Below, piece after piece: positions 17,968 to 26,801 of a DNA stretch of 48,127 nt; position 1 is the first letter of the stretch, and every line of letters begins with the position of its first letter. The notes beneath the pieces were generated by a model. The model saw nothing but the letters and a program-made list of their open reading frames with translations. It searched no databases and was not told where the DNA came from. Source of the DNA: a bacterium. GTDB lineage: Bacteria > Caldisericota > Caldisericia > Cryosericales > Cryosericaceae. The position numbers and the translations under genes were made by a program. The DNA lies in NCBI GenBank assembly GCA_021373025.1, contig JAJFTL010000025.1:1-48127 (forward strand). Direction: 5' to 3'.

Positions 17968-18948
17968 TTACCTCCACGTCATCGTCAGCGCACCCGCAAT
18001 GACGAATAGAATACTTACAACGAAGAATCGGTCAACGATTTTCGGTTCTTCCCATCCGAGCTTCTCGAAGTGATGATGAATAGGTGCCATCAGAAATACC
18101 CTCTTGGTGCGGCCCGACGCCCTGAACACGAGTACTTGAATCATGACACTCAGGGCCTCCACCAGAAACAGACCGCCCAGAAGCATCGACGAAAGAAGAT
18201 TCCCTGAGGCAAACACCCATGCAATAAAGATGGAACCAAGTGCCAGAGATCCCGTATCTCCCATGAAGACAGATGCTCTTGTTCCATTGAACCAAAGAAA
18301 CGACGTAGCAAACGCGGCTGCTGCCACTGGCAGGATCCCGGCCAACCCCGAGGGATGAACCACTGATGCGGCAGCGGCCACAGCAAAAACGGGAAGGCTT
18401 GCCTTGGCCAGCAAGCCATCGAGGCCATCGGTCAAGTTGAAAGCGTTGACCATACCCACCGCATAGATCAAAGAGATGCTATAGAATGCCCACCCACCAA
18501 GCAGAACAACTCCGCTCGCCAGTCGAATGTTCCAGGCAGGGCCGGGCCGCGCCAAACCAAAGAACAGACCCGCTGCGATCGTCTGGATGAGCAGTTTCTG
18601 GTAGCCGAGAAGGCCATCATTTCTCTGCTTGATTTCCTTCATCCAGTCATCCAGCAAGCCAGAAAGAAGGTTCACTCCTACGAAAACAAGAGCCGCCGTG
18701 TCCACCGTGGTCCAACCCTGTCCTTTCCTCACAACCAGATAGGCCGCCACAGCCACTCCTATGTCCAATACCAGCATCAACCCGCCACCCGTCGGCGTCC
18801 CTGCCTTGGACTTATGCGAGGCTGGACCCTCGTCACGAATCAACTGAGTAAAGTGCTTTCTCCGCAGCCATGAAATAAGTGCTGGAAACAGGATCAGATC
18901 GAGAAGAGTTAGAGCAAGAGCAAACAGCAGACTGGCTTGAATGCTCAT
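17968..18948 (-). CDS. mraY: Phospho-MurNAc-pentapeptide translocase MraY
   Basis: Integral membrane enzyme that transfers phospho-MurNAc-pentapeptide to undecaprenyl phosphate, giving lipid I. With the ATG at 18948 it has 326 residues. Motifs: HKSKAGTPTGGG (45-56; most homologues have PTMGG), the catalytic NLTDGLDGL, FMGDTGSLALG and the cytoplasmic PIHHHFE. The ATG shares ATGA with the murE stop; a longer frame reaching 18984 lies inside murE and is not needed. murF would normally sit just upstream but is absent. Confidence 0.95.
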   Translation of the reverse strand: MSIQASLLFALALTLLDLILFPALISWLRRKHFTQLIRDEGPASHKSKAGTPTGGGLMLVLDIGVAVAAYLVVRKGQGWTTVDTAALVFVGVNLLSGLLDDWMKEIKQRNDGLLGYQKLLIQTIAAGLFFGLARPGPAWNIRLASGVVLLGGWAFYSISLIYAVGMVNAFNLTDGLDGLLAKASLPVFAVAAAASVVHPSGLAGILPVAAAAFATSFLWFNGTRASVFMGDTGSLALGSIFIAWVFASGNLLSSMLLGGLFLVEALSVMIQVLVFRASGRTKRVFLMAPIHHHFEKLGWEEPKIVDRFFVVSILFVIAGALTMTWR

Positions 18949-20507
18949 CTCGGTGACGCCTCGCCGGTCTTGAGGCCTGCGCACTCAGTATAGCCTAAGA
19001 GGCGCAGCGCGAGTCGCACTTCCTCACGATCGTCAAAGGGGACATCCTCATGTTCGTAATACATGACTCCTTCGTGCCCACGCCCGAGAACAAGCACCAT
19101 ATCTCCCGGCTTGGCCGCACCTATTGCACTGCGAATCGCCTGTCTCCTGTCCTCGATGACAGTGAAACGATCGGTCAGAAACCCGGCTTCTATGTCTCGC
19201 ACCGCAATCGACGCCTCTTCACGACGAGGATCTTCGACCGTTACATACGACCATCGGCAAGCTTCCTCAGCAAGACGTGCCATAATTGGACGCTTCCTTC
19301 GATCATCAGCCCCAACTGCCCCAAAAACGGTAAGCAGATCCCCCGCCACATAAGGTCGAACTGCATTGAACAAAGCCGTGAACTCTTCCGGCGTATGAGC
19401 ATAATCTACAACCACTTCAAATGGCTGCCCGCAGTCGATGCGCTCATACCGCCCCGGGATATACAAAGGGAGGGCGAGCGAATGAATGGCCTCCTCCAAA
19501 CTTCTTGCCGGCTCAATCGCCTGAAAGGCACCGACTGCCGCCAGGCAATTGGATGCCTGAAACGCCGGCCCGACCGACAGCTCCACGTCGAAAGGGTCCC
19601 CGTTGTCAACCGACATTCGAAAGGTCGTCTTGCCCATGGTTGATACAACATGTTCTCCTCGGAGGCTCGCCGGTCGGCTGAGGGAAAACGTCCGTACCAG
19701 CGAACCCTTGGCTGCTTCCTCGAACTGATGGAACGCAGGGTCGTCGGCATTGAGCACGGCGATTGAGCCCTGCTCTAACGAAGCAAACAGGCTCAGCTTG
19801 GCTGCCAGGTACGCATCCATGGTGTGATGGTATCCGAGGTGGTCTTCAGAGAAATTCGTGAAAACCGCACAATCGAAGTGCATGCCATGAACTCTGCCGA
19901 ATGCCAGTGCAAATGAAGAGACCTCGATTACCGCGATCTTTGCCCTCGCCTTCAAAGCCCGATCCAGATACCAGTTGAGAGCAAAAGCCTCGGGGGTAGT
20001 GGCAGGCAGAGCATCTGGAGCAAAGACTTCTCCATCGGGCATGAAATAGCCTGTCGTCCCAATCATGACAGAAGGAATGTTCAGCGCCTGTAACATATGC
20101 CGGAGCATGTATGCTGTGCTGGTCTTGCCACTTGTCCCGGTAATACCGACCATCTTGAGATGACGTGCAGGGAAGTTGAAGAAGGCCTGCGATGCAAGAC
20201 TGAGAAATTGGCGTGCGTTTGGAACAACGATTACTGGCACGCTCTGCACTTCTGGATGTTCACGTTCGGCTACAATGCAGGACGCCCCGGCACGAATGGC
20301 GTTCGGGATGAATGAAGCCCCGTCCACGCTCGTTCCCGGGATGGCCACGAACATCGTGTCAGGACCACACTGGCGAGAATCCGGCGTAATCAGCTCAATC
20401 AACACTTGTGGAAATATACGAGGAGACGATGCTGTGGAATTCCAGGACTCTGGAGGTAGCATATGGAGAAGCTCTAAGAGCTCGCGTTTTTCAACAGTGA
20501 ATTTCAT
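18945..20507 (-). CDS. murE: UDP-MurNAc-tripeptide synthetase MurE
   Basis: ATP-dependent ligase that adds the third stem-peptide residue. Its 520 residues show the N-terminal DSRQCGPDTMFVA and the P-loop TGTSGKTST (123-131). The selectivity motif reads EDPR at 425-428, where meso-DAP enzymes have DNPR; the arginine is kept but the asparagine is replaced. GRGHE is also kept. The added diamino acid (DAP, lysine or other) therefore stays open. The ATG shares ATGA with the ftsI stop. Confidence 0.95.
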   Translation of the reverse strand: MKFTVEKRELLELLHMLPPESWNSTASSPRIFPQVLIELITPDSRQCGPDTMFVAIPGTSVDGASFIPNAIRAGASCIVAEREHPEVQSVPVIVVPNARQFLSLASQAFFNFPARHLKMVGITGTSGKTSTAYMLRHMLQALNIPSVMIGTTGYFMPDGEVFAPDALPATTPEAFALNWYLDRALKARAKIAVIEVSSFALAFGRVHGMHFDCAVFTNFSEDHLGYHHTMDAYLAAKLSLFASLEQGSIAVLNADDPAFHQFEEAAKGSLVRTFSLSRPASLRGEHVVSTMGKTTFRMSVDNGDPFDVELSVGPAFQASNCLAAVGAFQAIEPARSLEEAIHSLALPLYIPGRYERIDCGQPFEVVVDYAHTPEEFTALFNAVRPYVAGDLLTVFGAVGADDRRKRPIMARLAEEACRWSYVTVEDPRREEASIAVRDIEAGFLTDRFTVIEDRRQAIRSAIGAAKPGDMVLVLGRGHEGVMYYEHEDVPFDDREEVRLALRLLGYTECAGLKTGEASPR

Positions 20508-22216
20508 GGTTTTAACCTCAGATACTGTATCAGGTTGAGCGCAATCTTCTTGAAGGTTGGTCCTGCCACCTGAAAGGAGGTCCGCGCACCTTTGGTGGTT
20601 TCATGAATACTGAGGAACACAACCACCCTGGGGTCGTTCGCCGTCAGAATACCAGCGAAGCTGTACACATACGTTCCATTAGACAAATAACCGCCCCCAG
20701 GAGCGGCAACCTGGGCCGTTCCTGTTTTCCCTGCTACCTGATATCCGGGAATATATGCGCTGAAAACCCCGATGTCTTTTTGGACCACTCCATGCAGGCC
20801 TTCGAGAACCTGCTTGGCTGTCTCGGGCTTGAACACCTGACCGATGACCCCCGGCGTGTCTGTCTTCTGACTTGTACCAGAAGCATCGACAATGCGGTCA
20901 ACAATGTAGGGCCTCTGCATGAGGCCTCCATTAGCGATCGTAGCGTAAAAGTTTGCCATCTGGATCGCCGTCACTGCTACTCCCTGGCCAAACCCCATCG
21001 TCGGCAGAGTTGTCTTTGACCAAAGAGACGGTGGAAGGAGAATTCCAGACTCTTCTCCGGGGAGGTCGATACCCGTCCGCTTCCCAAAACCATACCGAGT
21101 AAGGCAATCATAAAAAGGCTTGGCCCCGATCTTCATGCTCAGCTGCGCAAATCCCACGTTGGACGAGTGCTGGAGCATAGCATACAGGTTCATGTTTCCA
21201 TAGGCATAGTCATTTACTTCGTGAATAACTGTTCCATAGACCTTCAGCGTACCGCCGCTGTAGAACGTACTTTGAAGATCGATCGTACCCGTTTCAAGGC
21301 CCGCAACAGATGTTGCAGCCTTGAAGACTGAACCTGGCTCATAGTTGGCGCTGACCACCTTCTCCGAGAGTGAACTCATGCCAGCGTCCTGCCAGTGCGC
21401 TGGGTCCACACTTGGAACATCAACCATTGCCAGAACGGCGTCGGTCTTCGGGTCAAGGATGGTGCATGTGGCACGCTTGCCAGCATAGGTTTTCAATGTC
21501 TCCATCAGTGCCTGCTGCGCGAAATACTGAATGTTTGAGTCAATCGTAAGAACAAGATTCTTTCCCGGAATAGGATCCTCCACATCCTCCATTATCGGTG
21601 GCTCGCCAGGGTTGGATCCTGAAACGCGATAGGTCTGCTTTCCATCCGTGCCCCGAAGTTCCTTGTCGTATTGAAACTCAATGCCTGAGAGCCCCTGATT
21701 GTCGGACCCCGTCACGCCAACCACCGATGAGGTCAACGAGCCCAGTGGATATACGCGGCGGTACCCCTTATCCAAGACAATCCCTGGTACATTAAGCCGG
21801 GACAACTGGCTATATTCCGTTTCCCCTACCTGCTTTTTAAGATAAATGAACGTTGACGAAGCACTACGTATCTGCTTCTCCAGCTGAGCAGCTGAAACAT
21901 TGATGATGGGGGCAACGCTTGTGGCGGTCAGGTGAGCATCCTTGACCTCTTTCATATACAGACCCAGAGACCACGTTGCTATATCCTCTGCCAGCACACG
22001 CCCTGTAGAATCGAGAATCATTCCTCGCTTTGCCTTAATAGGAATGGAATCAGTGTCCAGCTGCTGATTAGCCAAATCAACCAGATCGGCTCTGGCAATA
22101 ACCTGCAGATAGACAAACCTGGATTCGATTCCTAACACTGCAACCAGGAATGCTACAAAAACAACAACAAGACGCCGCCTGAACATATCGTTAAAGGATG
22201 CGACGCCTTTCTTCAT
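20504..22216 (-). CDS. ftsI: Septal penicillin-binding protein (FtsI/PBP2-like transpeptidase)
   Basis: Membrane-anchored D,D-transpeptidase that crosslinks peptidoglycan with FtsW. Its 570 residues have one membrane segment (about 15-32), a dimerisation domain and the transpeptidase domain with the active-site SVFK (Ser296), SSN (351-353) and KTGT (497-500). No PASTA domain follows, so it is more FtsI-like than SpoVD- or PBP2x-like with PASTA repeats. It starts with ATG, 33 bases after the ftsL-like gene. Confidence 0.95.
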   Translation of the reverse strand: MKKGVASFNDMFRRRLVVVFVAFLVAVLGIESRFVYLQVIARADLVDLANQQLDTDSIPIKAKRGMILDSTGRVLAEDIATWSLGLYMKEVKDAHLTATSVAPIINVSAAQLEKQIRSASSTFIYLKKQVGETEYSQLSRLNVPGIVLDKGYRRVYPLGSLTSSVVGVTGSDNQGLSGIEFQYDKELRGTDGKQTYRVSGSNPGEPPIMEDVEDPIPGKNLVLTIDSNIQYFAQQALMETLKTYAGKRATCTILDPKTDAVLAMVDVPSVDPAHWQDAGMSSLSEKVVSANYEPGSVFKAATSVAGLETGTIDLQSTFYSGGTLKVYGTVIHEVNDYAYGNMNLYAMLQHSSNVGFAQLSMKIGAKPFYDCLTRYGFGKRTGIDLPGEESGILLPPSLWSKTTLPTMGFGQGVAVTAIQMANFYATIANGGLMQRPYIVDRIVDASGTSQKTDTPGVIGQVFKPETAKQVLEGLHGVVQKDIGVFSAYIPGYQVAGKTGTAQVAAPGGGYLSNGTYVYSFAGILTANDPRVVVFLSIHETTKGARTSFQVAGPTFKKIALNLIQYLRLKP

Positions 22217-22249
22217 TGACTCTACGAAGCCTTAAGGCAAGGCTTCCCG

Positions 22250-22594
22250 CTAATGGAGACTACCCAGTGTGCCAATCACCACCGCATTATTGGATCTCAT
22301 GCCAATCGCACCTGCCGATGATCTGATTCGATCGGGTGAAGTAAGCTTGATATCGCGTTCAAGAAGCGACTCCTGAAGCTGAAGCTGAGCTTGAATGGCC
22401 GTTCGGTTCAGTTCCACCTGATGTTGGAGAAACAGCGTCGTGTTATATACATAGCCATACGCACAAAGCAGACCCACGATAGTAACGCTCAGCACGGCAT
22501 ACCGACGGGCGGTCTTTCTCGACGCCGCCGAAACACGAACGGTAGCTGCAGGATGTCGAACTGTTGTATAATTGCCCCGAACGGCAATGCTCAT
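22250..22594 (-). CDS. ftsL: FtsL-like bitopic division protein
   Basis: A 114-residue protein with a basic cytoplasmic N-terminus, one membrane segment (about 32-50), a short heptad-like stretch, and the SPDRIRSSAGAIGMR segment recalling the end of the FtsL zipper. Sequence similarity is low, as usual for FtsL. The name rests on topology, size and the slot between rsmH and ftsI. The ATG lies two bases after the rsmH stop. Confidence 0.8.
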   Translation of the reverse strand: MSIAVRGNYTTVRHPAATVRVSAASRKTARRYAVLSVTIVGLLCAYGYVYNTTLFLQHQVELNRTAIQAQLQLQESLLERDIKLTSPDRIRSSAGAIGMRSNNAVVIGTLGSLH

Positions 22595-22596
22595 GG

Positions 22597-23499
22597 CTAT
22601 ACCCTTTCAAGGACCCGCAATTTGGCACTGCGAGAACGTCTATTCTCTGCAATCTCAGAATCGCTAGGACGAATGACTTTCTTGTTTACCAGACGAAATC
22701 CTGGCTCTCCCGAGGCCGGTTTCTCGCAGAGAGCCAGGTAGCTCCTCTTAACAATTCTATCTTCGAGCGAATGATAACTGATGACCAAGAGTCTTCCTTT
22801 GGGATTCAAGAACGATGCTGCGGACTTGAGACCACGCTCGAGGGCATTGAGTTCATCGTTAACATAGATACGTAGCGCCTGGAACGACTTGGTAGCAGGA
22901 TGTATGCGGGCGTGCCTGGTTGGGAAGACAGCGGCTACTGTCTCCGCCAATTCGCTCGTCGTTTCGATCTGTGATCGTTGCCGGCGACGCACAATCGCCC
23001 GAGCGACCTGGCGCGACCTCCCCTCTTCGCCGTACTTCCACAGGATGTCGGCGATGTCTTCTTCTGGAAACGAGTTCACGATATCCCTGGCAGAGACCTT
23101 AAGATTATCGTCCAACCTCATGTCCAACGGTTGGTCATGACTGAACGAAAACCCCTTTCCTGTGCCCGTGAGTTGCTCTGAAGAAAAACCCAGGTCCATG
23201 AGGATCCCGTCGAACCCTATGTCTGGATAATCCTTCAACAACCGCGTCATGTCCCGAAAGTTTCCGCGGATAATAACCTTGCGGGCGGCAGTTTCCTTTA
23301 GCCGCTCGCGGGCAACGGCAAGAACGTCTGAATCCACATCCAGCATGAAAAGCGTCCCTTCGCTTGAAAGTTGGCGCCCAACTTCGTACGCGTGTCCACC
23401 TTCCCCTGTCGTGCAATCCAGATAGGTTCCGTCTGGTTTGATCTGCAGGTATGTCGTGACCTCGTCCAGGAGGACGGGGGTGTGTACAAACTCACTCAT
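22597..23499 (-). CDS. rsmH: 16S rRNA (cytosine-1402-N4)-methyltransferase RsmH
   Basis: SAM-dependent methyltransferase that modifies C1402 of 16S rRNA near the ribosomal P site. Its 300 residues begin with HTPVLLDEV and the SAM-binding DCTTGEGGHA (28-37), and later show GFSSEQL, the DMRLD motif and the conserved SYHSLEDRIVK. The ATG shares ATGA with the mraZ stop, the classic mraZ-rsmH pairing. Confidence 0.97.
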   Translation of the reverse strand: MSEFVHTPVLLDEVTTYLQIKPDGTYLDCTTGEGGHAYEVGRQLSSEGTLFMLDVDSDVLAVARERLKETAARKVIIRGNFRDMTRLLKDYPDIGFDGILMDLGFSSEQLTGTGKGFSFSHDQPLDMRLDDNLKVSARDIVNSFPEEDIADILWKYGEEGRSRQVARAIVRRRQRSQIETTSELAETVAAVFPTRHARIHPATKSFQALRIYVNDELNALERGLKSAASFLNPKGRLLVISYHSLEDRIVKRSYLALCEKPASGEPGFRLVNKKVIRPSDSEIAENRRSRSAKLRVLERV

Positions 23500-23939
23500 C
23501 TGGCTTGTAAAGCTCCGATATTCTGCTCAAACACTTTCTCCGCTTTAGCCCGATAACTATCCCAGATATGAACGTCCCAGATCTCCAGGTGTGTCAATGC
23601 ACCAGCAAATACGACCTCTTTGTCAAGTGAAGCATACTCGCGCAAATGCTGAGGTATCGAAATACGACCAATCTTGTCGAGTTCGACCGTTGCAGCTCCG
23701 CTGAAAAGAATGCGGACAAAAGCTCGATTGTCGGATGAGACAGGTATGAGGTCACCATAGAACCGTTCAATGATCGAGGTCCACACTCTGTCATCGAACA
23801 GGTAAAGGCATCGATCCATGCCCTTGGTGAGAACGTAAGGAGAACCAGTGTCACAGCGGTAACGGGCGGGGAACATTGTTCGTCCCTTGTCGTCCATCGA
23901 ATAACGGTATTCACCGATGAAACTATTCTCCTTGTTCAT
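23496..23939 (-). CDS. mraZ: Transcriptional regulator MraZ
   Basis: DNA-binding regulator of the division and cell-wall cluster with a double AbrB-like fold. With the ATG at 23939 it has 147 residues and two copies of the family motif: DDKGRTMFPARYR near 16-28 and DKIGRISIPQHLR in the second half. An upstream GTG frame would run through the promoter and its TGG boxes, so it is rejected. No Shine-Dalgarno sequence precedes the ATG, and the predicted transcript start coincides with it. It likely represses its own operon. Confidence 0.95.
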   Translation of the reverse strand: MNKENSFIGEYRYSMDDKGRTMFPARYRCDTGSPYVLTKGMDRCLYLFDDRVWTSIIERFYGDLIPVSSDNRAFVRILFSGAATVELDKIGRISIPQHLREYASLDKEVVFAGALTHLEIWDVHIWDSYRAKAEKVFEQNIGALQAR

Positions 23940-23945
23940 GGCGTT

Positions 23946-23979
23946 AGTATACCACAATTTCCCATTTTTTACCACAATT
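23946..23979 (-). promoter_or_regulatory. mraZ promoter with three MraZ-type boxes
   Basis: On the minus strand the -10 element TATACT occupies 23946-23951. Three TGG cores follow upstream at exactly 10-bp steps (23952-23954, 23962-23964, 23972-23974); the outer two lie in identical AATTGTGGTA repeats and the middle one reads ATGGGA. Known MraZ operators are TGGG-type direct repeats with 10-bp periodicity, so this is a strong candidate for autoregulation. No clear -35 element is visible; the boxes occupy that space. The predicted transcript start, seven bases from the -10, is the A of the mraZ ATG. Confidence 0.75.
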
Positions 23980-24004
23980 CATACACAAACGCCACAAGCA
24001 AGTC

Positions 24005-25039
24005 CTAGACTATTGTTCCTCCTCCAAGAATGCACTGGTCATGGTAGAAGACCACGGCTTGACCCGGGGTAACGGCAAATATCGCTTCCTCGAGAGAGAT
24101 ACAGACCTTGTCCTCTGCAATTCGATGAATAGTGGCTCGCACGGGTTTCGAACGGTATCGGGCCACAACATCCGCGGAAAACGATGACATTGCACTGGTG
24201 GGAATATGCTGCCATTTCAGATCGGTAGCTTCGAAAAAAGTCCTCAGACAGTCGCTGCGCTGTCCGAGGACCAGCTCGTTTGTTTCCTGCCGTTTCATCA
24301 CCACATACAGCCGTGATGAAGCACTGACGCCAAGACCAGACCGTTGACCGATCGTGTATGAAGCAAGGCCATGATGCCTCCCGACTTTGGTGCCGTCGAG
24401 GAGAACAATGTCACCGGGCAGATCAGACAGATGACGGCTAACCTCGTCATGAATGGAACCCTCTACAAAACACAAGTCTTGACTCTCGTGCCGTGCCAGC
24501 AGGTCTGCACTGAACCACTTCGGGGCCAGAGCCACCACTTCGCTCTTCAGGCGGCCGGCAAGAGGAAACAGGATCCGGTTTCGCTCTTCGGCCGAAAGCC
24601 TGTAGAGGAAGTACGACTGGTCTTTTGTCCTGTCGACGCCGCGACAGATCTGGACTCCATCGGCGCTGCGGACAATACCTGCGTAATGGCCACTTGCAAT
24701 GAGATCCACGTGAAGTTCTTCTGCCACATTGAGCAGACCCCGCCACTTCACGCTCTCGTTGCAGAAAATGCAGGGGTTTGGCGTTGTTCCGCGCTTCATC
24801 GCCTCCCAGAACGGCTCGATGACCTGACAACGAAAGACATCTTGCATGTCGACTTCATGCCAGGCAATCCCGAGCTGCTCACACTGAGCCTTCGCCCGTC
24901 GCACCGATCCCACGTCGCAGCAGGAACTGGTCTGGGAAAAATGGAGCGTCACACCAATGACTTGTTCCCCCAGCTCTTTAAGCAAAGCCGCAGAAACTGC
25001 AGAATCGACACCCCCGCTCATCCCGACGATAATGCTCAT
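24005..25039 (-). CDS. mnmA: tRNA-specific 2-thiouridylase MnmA
   Basis: ATP-dependent enzyme that thiolates U34 of the Lys, Glu and Gln tRNAs. Its 344 residues contain the PP-loop SGGVDS (8-13), the catalytic cysteine Cys90 in TPNPCIFCN and the second cysteine Cys190 in SQDLC, plus SGHYA. No clear Shine-Dalgarno sequence is seen before the ATG. It lies 98 bases downstream of ricT and 65 bases upstream of mraZ, so readthrough from here into the division run is possible. Confidence 0.96.
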   Translation of the reverse strand: MSIIVGMSGGVDSAVSAALLKELGEQVIGVTLHFSQTSSCCDVGSVRRAKAQCEQLGIAWHEVDMQDVFRCQVIEPFWEAMKRGTTPNPCIFCNESVKWRGLLNVAEELHVDLIASGHYAGIVRSADGVQICRGVDRTKDQSYFLYRLSAEERNRILFPLAGRLKSEVVALAPKWFSADLLARHESQDLCFVEGSIHDEVSRHLSDLPGDIVLLDGTKVGRHHGLASYTIGQRSGLGVSASSRLYVVMKRQETNELVLGQRSDCLRTFFEATDLKWQHIPTSAMSSFSADVVARYRSKPVRATIHRIAEDKVCISLEEAIFAVTPGQAVVFYHDQCILGGGTIV

Positions 25040-25138
25040 GGTGCAGGTTGATTCGCTGTCGACACTACGTCAGAGATACGATTCGCTCACGAGACAGAAA
25101 CAAGCAGACCTGGTATCCCCGCGTTGGAAAGGTCCTCA

Positions 25139-25879
25139 TTATTGCGACGAGTCCCCATTGACCGATTTCTTCTTGGCTTCGAGACCGGTATCATCGCCGT
25201 ATTCATATGTCTCGTACCTGAGACAGCACATCAGCTTTCCACAAACGCCTGTTATCTTGCTGGGGTTCAAACTCAGATTCTGCACCCGCGCACACTTCAG
25301 ACTGACTGGCTTGATTTCCTTGAGGAACGTGTTACAGCAGAGTTCCCTCCCGCACATCCCGACAGTCGGAAAAAAGCGCGTCTCGTCACGCGAGCCAATC
25401 TGCCACATCTGAACCTTAGCCCGGAGCGCTCGTGACAACATGGAAACTAGCGATCGAAAGTCGACCCGGCTTTCGGCGGTAAAATAGAAAACATATTGCT
25501 TGCCCGAAAATGAGAGCTCACAGTTGACGAGATGAATAGGAAGCTGACTCAGTCGCACCTGTTCCTTACAGAGAATCATCGCAGCATCCTGCTTCTGCTG
25601 GTTCTCGCTTAGGCGCTCCAAATCCGTAGATGCAAGCTTGCGAACATACTCCAGGTTGGCTGTAGCCCGCTTCTTGGCGGATGTATCGCGTCTGGGATAG
25701 CCAATAACAACGTGTAGGAGTTCTTTGTCGGCGCCTGCTGCCAGAACCTCGTCACCAGGCAGCAACACGACGTTCTCGGCGACCTCCAGTATATACGTCT
25801 GATAGGACTTCGCCGAGCGGGCACTGAGATATCTGACTGACGAGCAACGTTCACTGAGCATATGCGTCGTATCATTCAC
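25139..25879 (-). CDS. ricT: PSP1-domain protein (RicT/YaaT-like)
   Basis: A 246-residue protein with the conserved PSP1 C-terminal domain: FTAESRVDFRSLV, QIGSRDETR, CGRELCC, QNLSLNPSKITG and CGKLMCCLRYE. The clustered cysteines match the RicT subunit of the Bacillus RicA-RicF-RicT complex, which binds Fe-S clusters and influences RNA processing and development; the other subunits are not in the window. It follows holB as in Firmicutes. The start is GTG and overlaps the holB stop by 8 bases. Confidence 0.9.
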   Translation of the reverse strand: MNDTTHMLSERCSSVRYLSARSAKSYQTYILEVAENVVLLPGDEVLAAGADKELLHVVIGYPRRDTSAKKRATANLEYVRKLASTDLERLSENQQKQDAAMILCKEQVRLSQLPIHLVNCELSFSGKQYVFYFTAESRVDFRSLVSMLSRALRAKVQMWQIGSRDETRFFPTVGMCGRELCCNTFLKEIKPVSLKCARVQNLSLNPSKITGVCGKLMCCLRYETYEYGDDTGLEAKKKSVNGDSSQ

Positions 25880-26798
25880 GAGCGATCATCCTCCTTAGCT
25901 GTAACAGCGTATTAGTCAGGACGAGTTCAGGATTCACATTCTGCTCGACGTGGCTGAAGCGTTCTCCCAAACGGTCCAGAAAAGAGCCGACCCTTGATTC
26001 GTCCAGGACAAAATTCACACGAGCCAAATCAGGCTCAATGGCAAGAGGTACTTCGGCCAGAGGCGGAATCTTTCCTCTCGCTCGAAGAATGCTGTCCACA
26101 AAAACCGAAATTGCTTGCAAGCCCGCCATGGCATTTTCACGAGGACCAGGTTGACCCTTCATCCTGAGGAGTCGAGTTACCGTGTCAGAAAGACTCAGAT
26201 TCGCCCTGGCAAATTCAAGCAGGATACCGAGTCGAGGATCGTCAGCGAAAGCAAGAGACGCCCCGTTGCTGCTCGCACTCTGTCCATAGCCCTGCTCGAC
26301 CTTTATAATCTGAACACGAGATCGAATCGTTGGAAGCACTCGCCTGCTATTCTGTGAAAGCAACAGGAACACGTTCCCGGGAACTGGCTCCTCAATCGTC
26401 TTTAGAATCCGGTCTGCAGCAACATCCGTGAAAAAATCCACACCACGAAAAACACTGACCTTGAGGTTTCCAGATGCTGTTTTCAGCGACGCATAGGCGA
26501 TGAACTGGTCGATGGTCTCCACATTCAGTACACCTGGCTCTCCAAACGTCCGCATGTTTGGCGAACTCCCTGCATCGATCTGGCGGCACGATGGACACAC
26601 GCCACAAAATGTTCCCGACACATGAGCACCCTGGCAGTTCGCTGCCTTTGCGAGACCAGAAGCGAGAGCCAGCTTTGCATGTTCGTCCTTTCCGACAAGC
26701 AGGTACGCATGAGCAAGTCGATGCTCCGCAAGCGCAGCCCGAAAGAAACGAGCAGCCTGGCACTCACTGGTGGGCCCATTGAGATGTTCCGAGGACAT
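25872..26798 (-). CDS. holB: DNA polymerase III delta-prime subunit
   Basis: Clamp-loader subunit in the DnaX complex. Its 308 residues show the AAA+ N-terminal HAYLLVG, a degenerate Walker A with no GKT (usual for delta-prime), a zinc module with cysteines 55, 65, 68 and 71, and ILKTIEEPVPGNVFLLLS. The usual SRC motif is replaced by SRVQ. The ATG is preceded by GGGGAGAAGGG. An in-frame TAG lies two codons upstream, at the end of a short open frame. Confidence 0.92.
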   Translation of the reverse strand: MSSEHLNGPTSECQAARFFRAALAEHRLAHAYLLVGKDEHAKLALASGLAKAANCQGAHVSGTFCGVCPSCRQIDAGSSPNMRTFGEPGVLNVETIDQFIAYASLKTASGNLKVSVFRGVDFFTDVAADRILKTIEEPVPGNVFLLLSQNSRRVLPTIRSRVQIIKVEQGYGQSASSNGASLAFADDPRLGILLEFARANLSLSDTVTRLLRMKGQPGPRENAMAGLQAISVFVDSILRARGKIPPLAEVPLAIEPDLARVNFVLDESRVGSFLDRLGERFSHVEQNVNPELVLTNTLLQLRRMIARE

Positions 26799-26801
26799 TG
26801 C

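Noticed and set aside
24371-25051. 226-codon open frame opposite mnmA
   Set aside because: mnmA has all catalytic motifs on the other strand; this frame has none.
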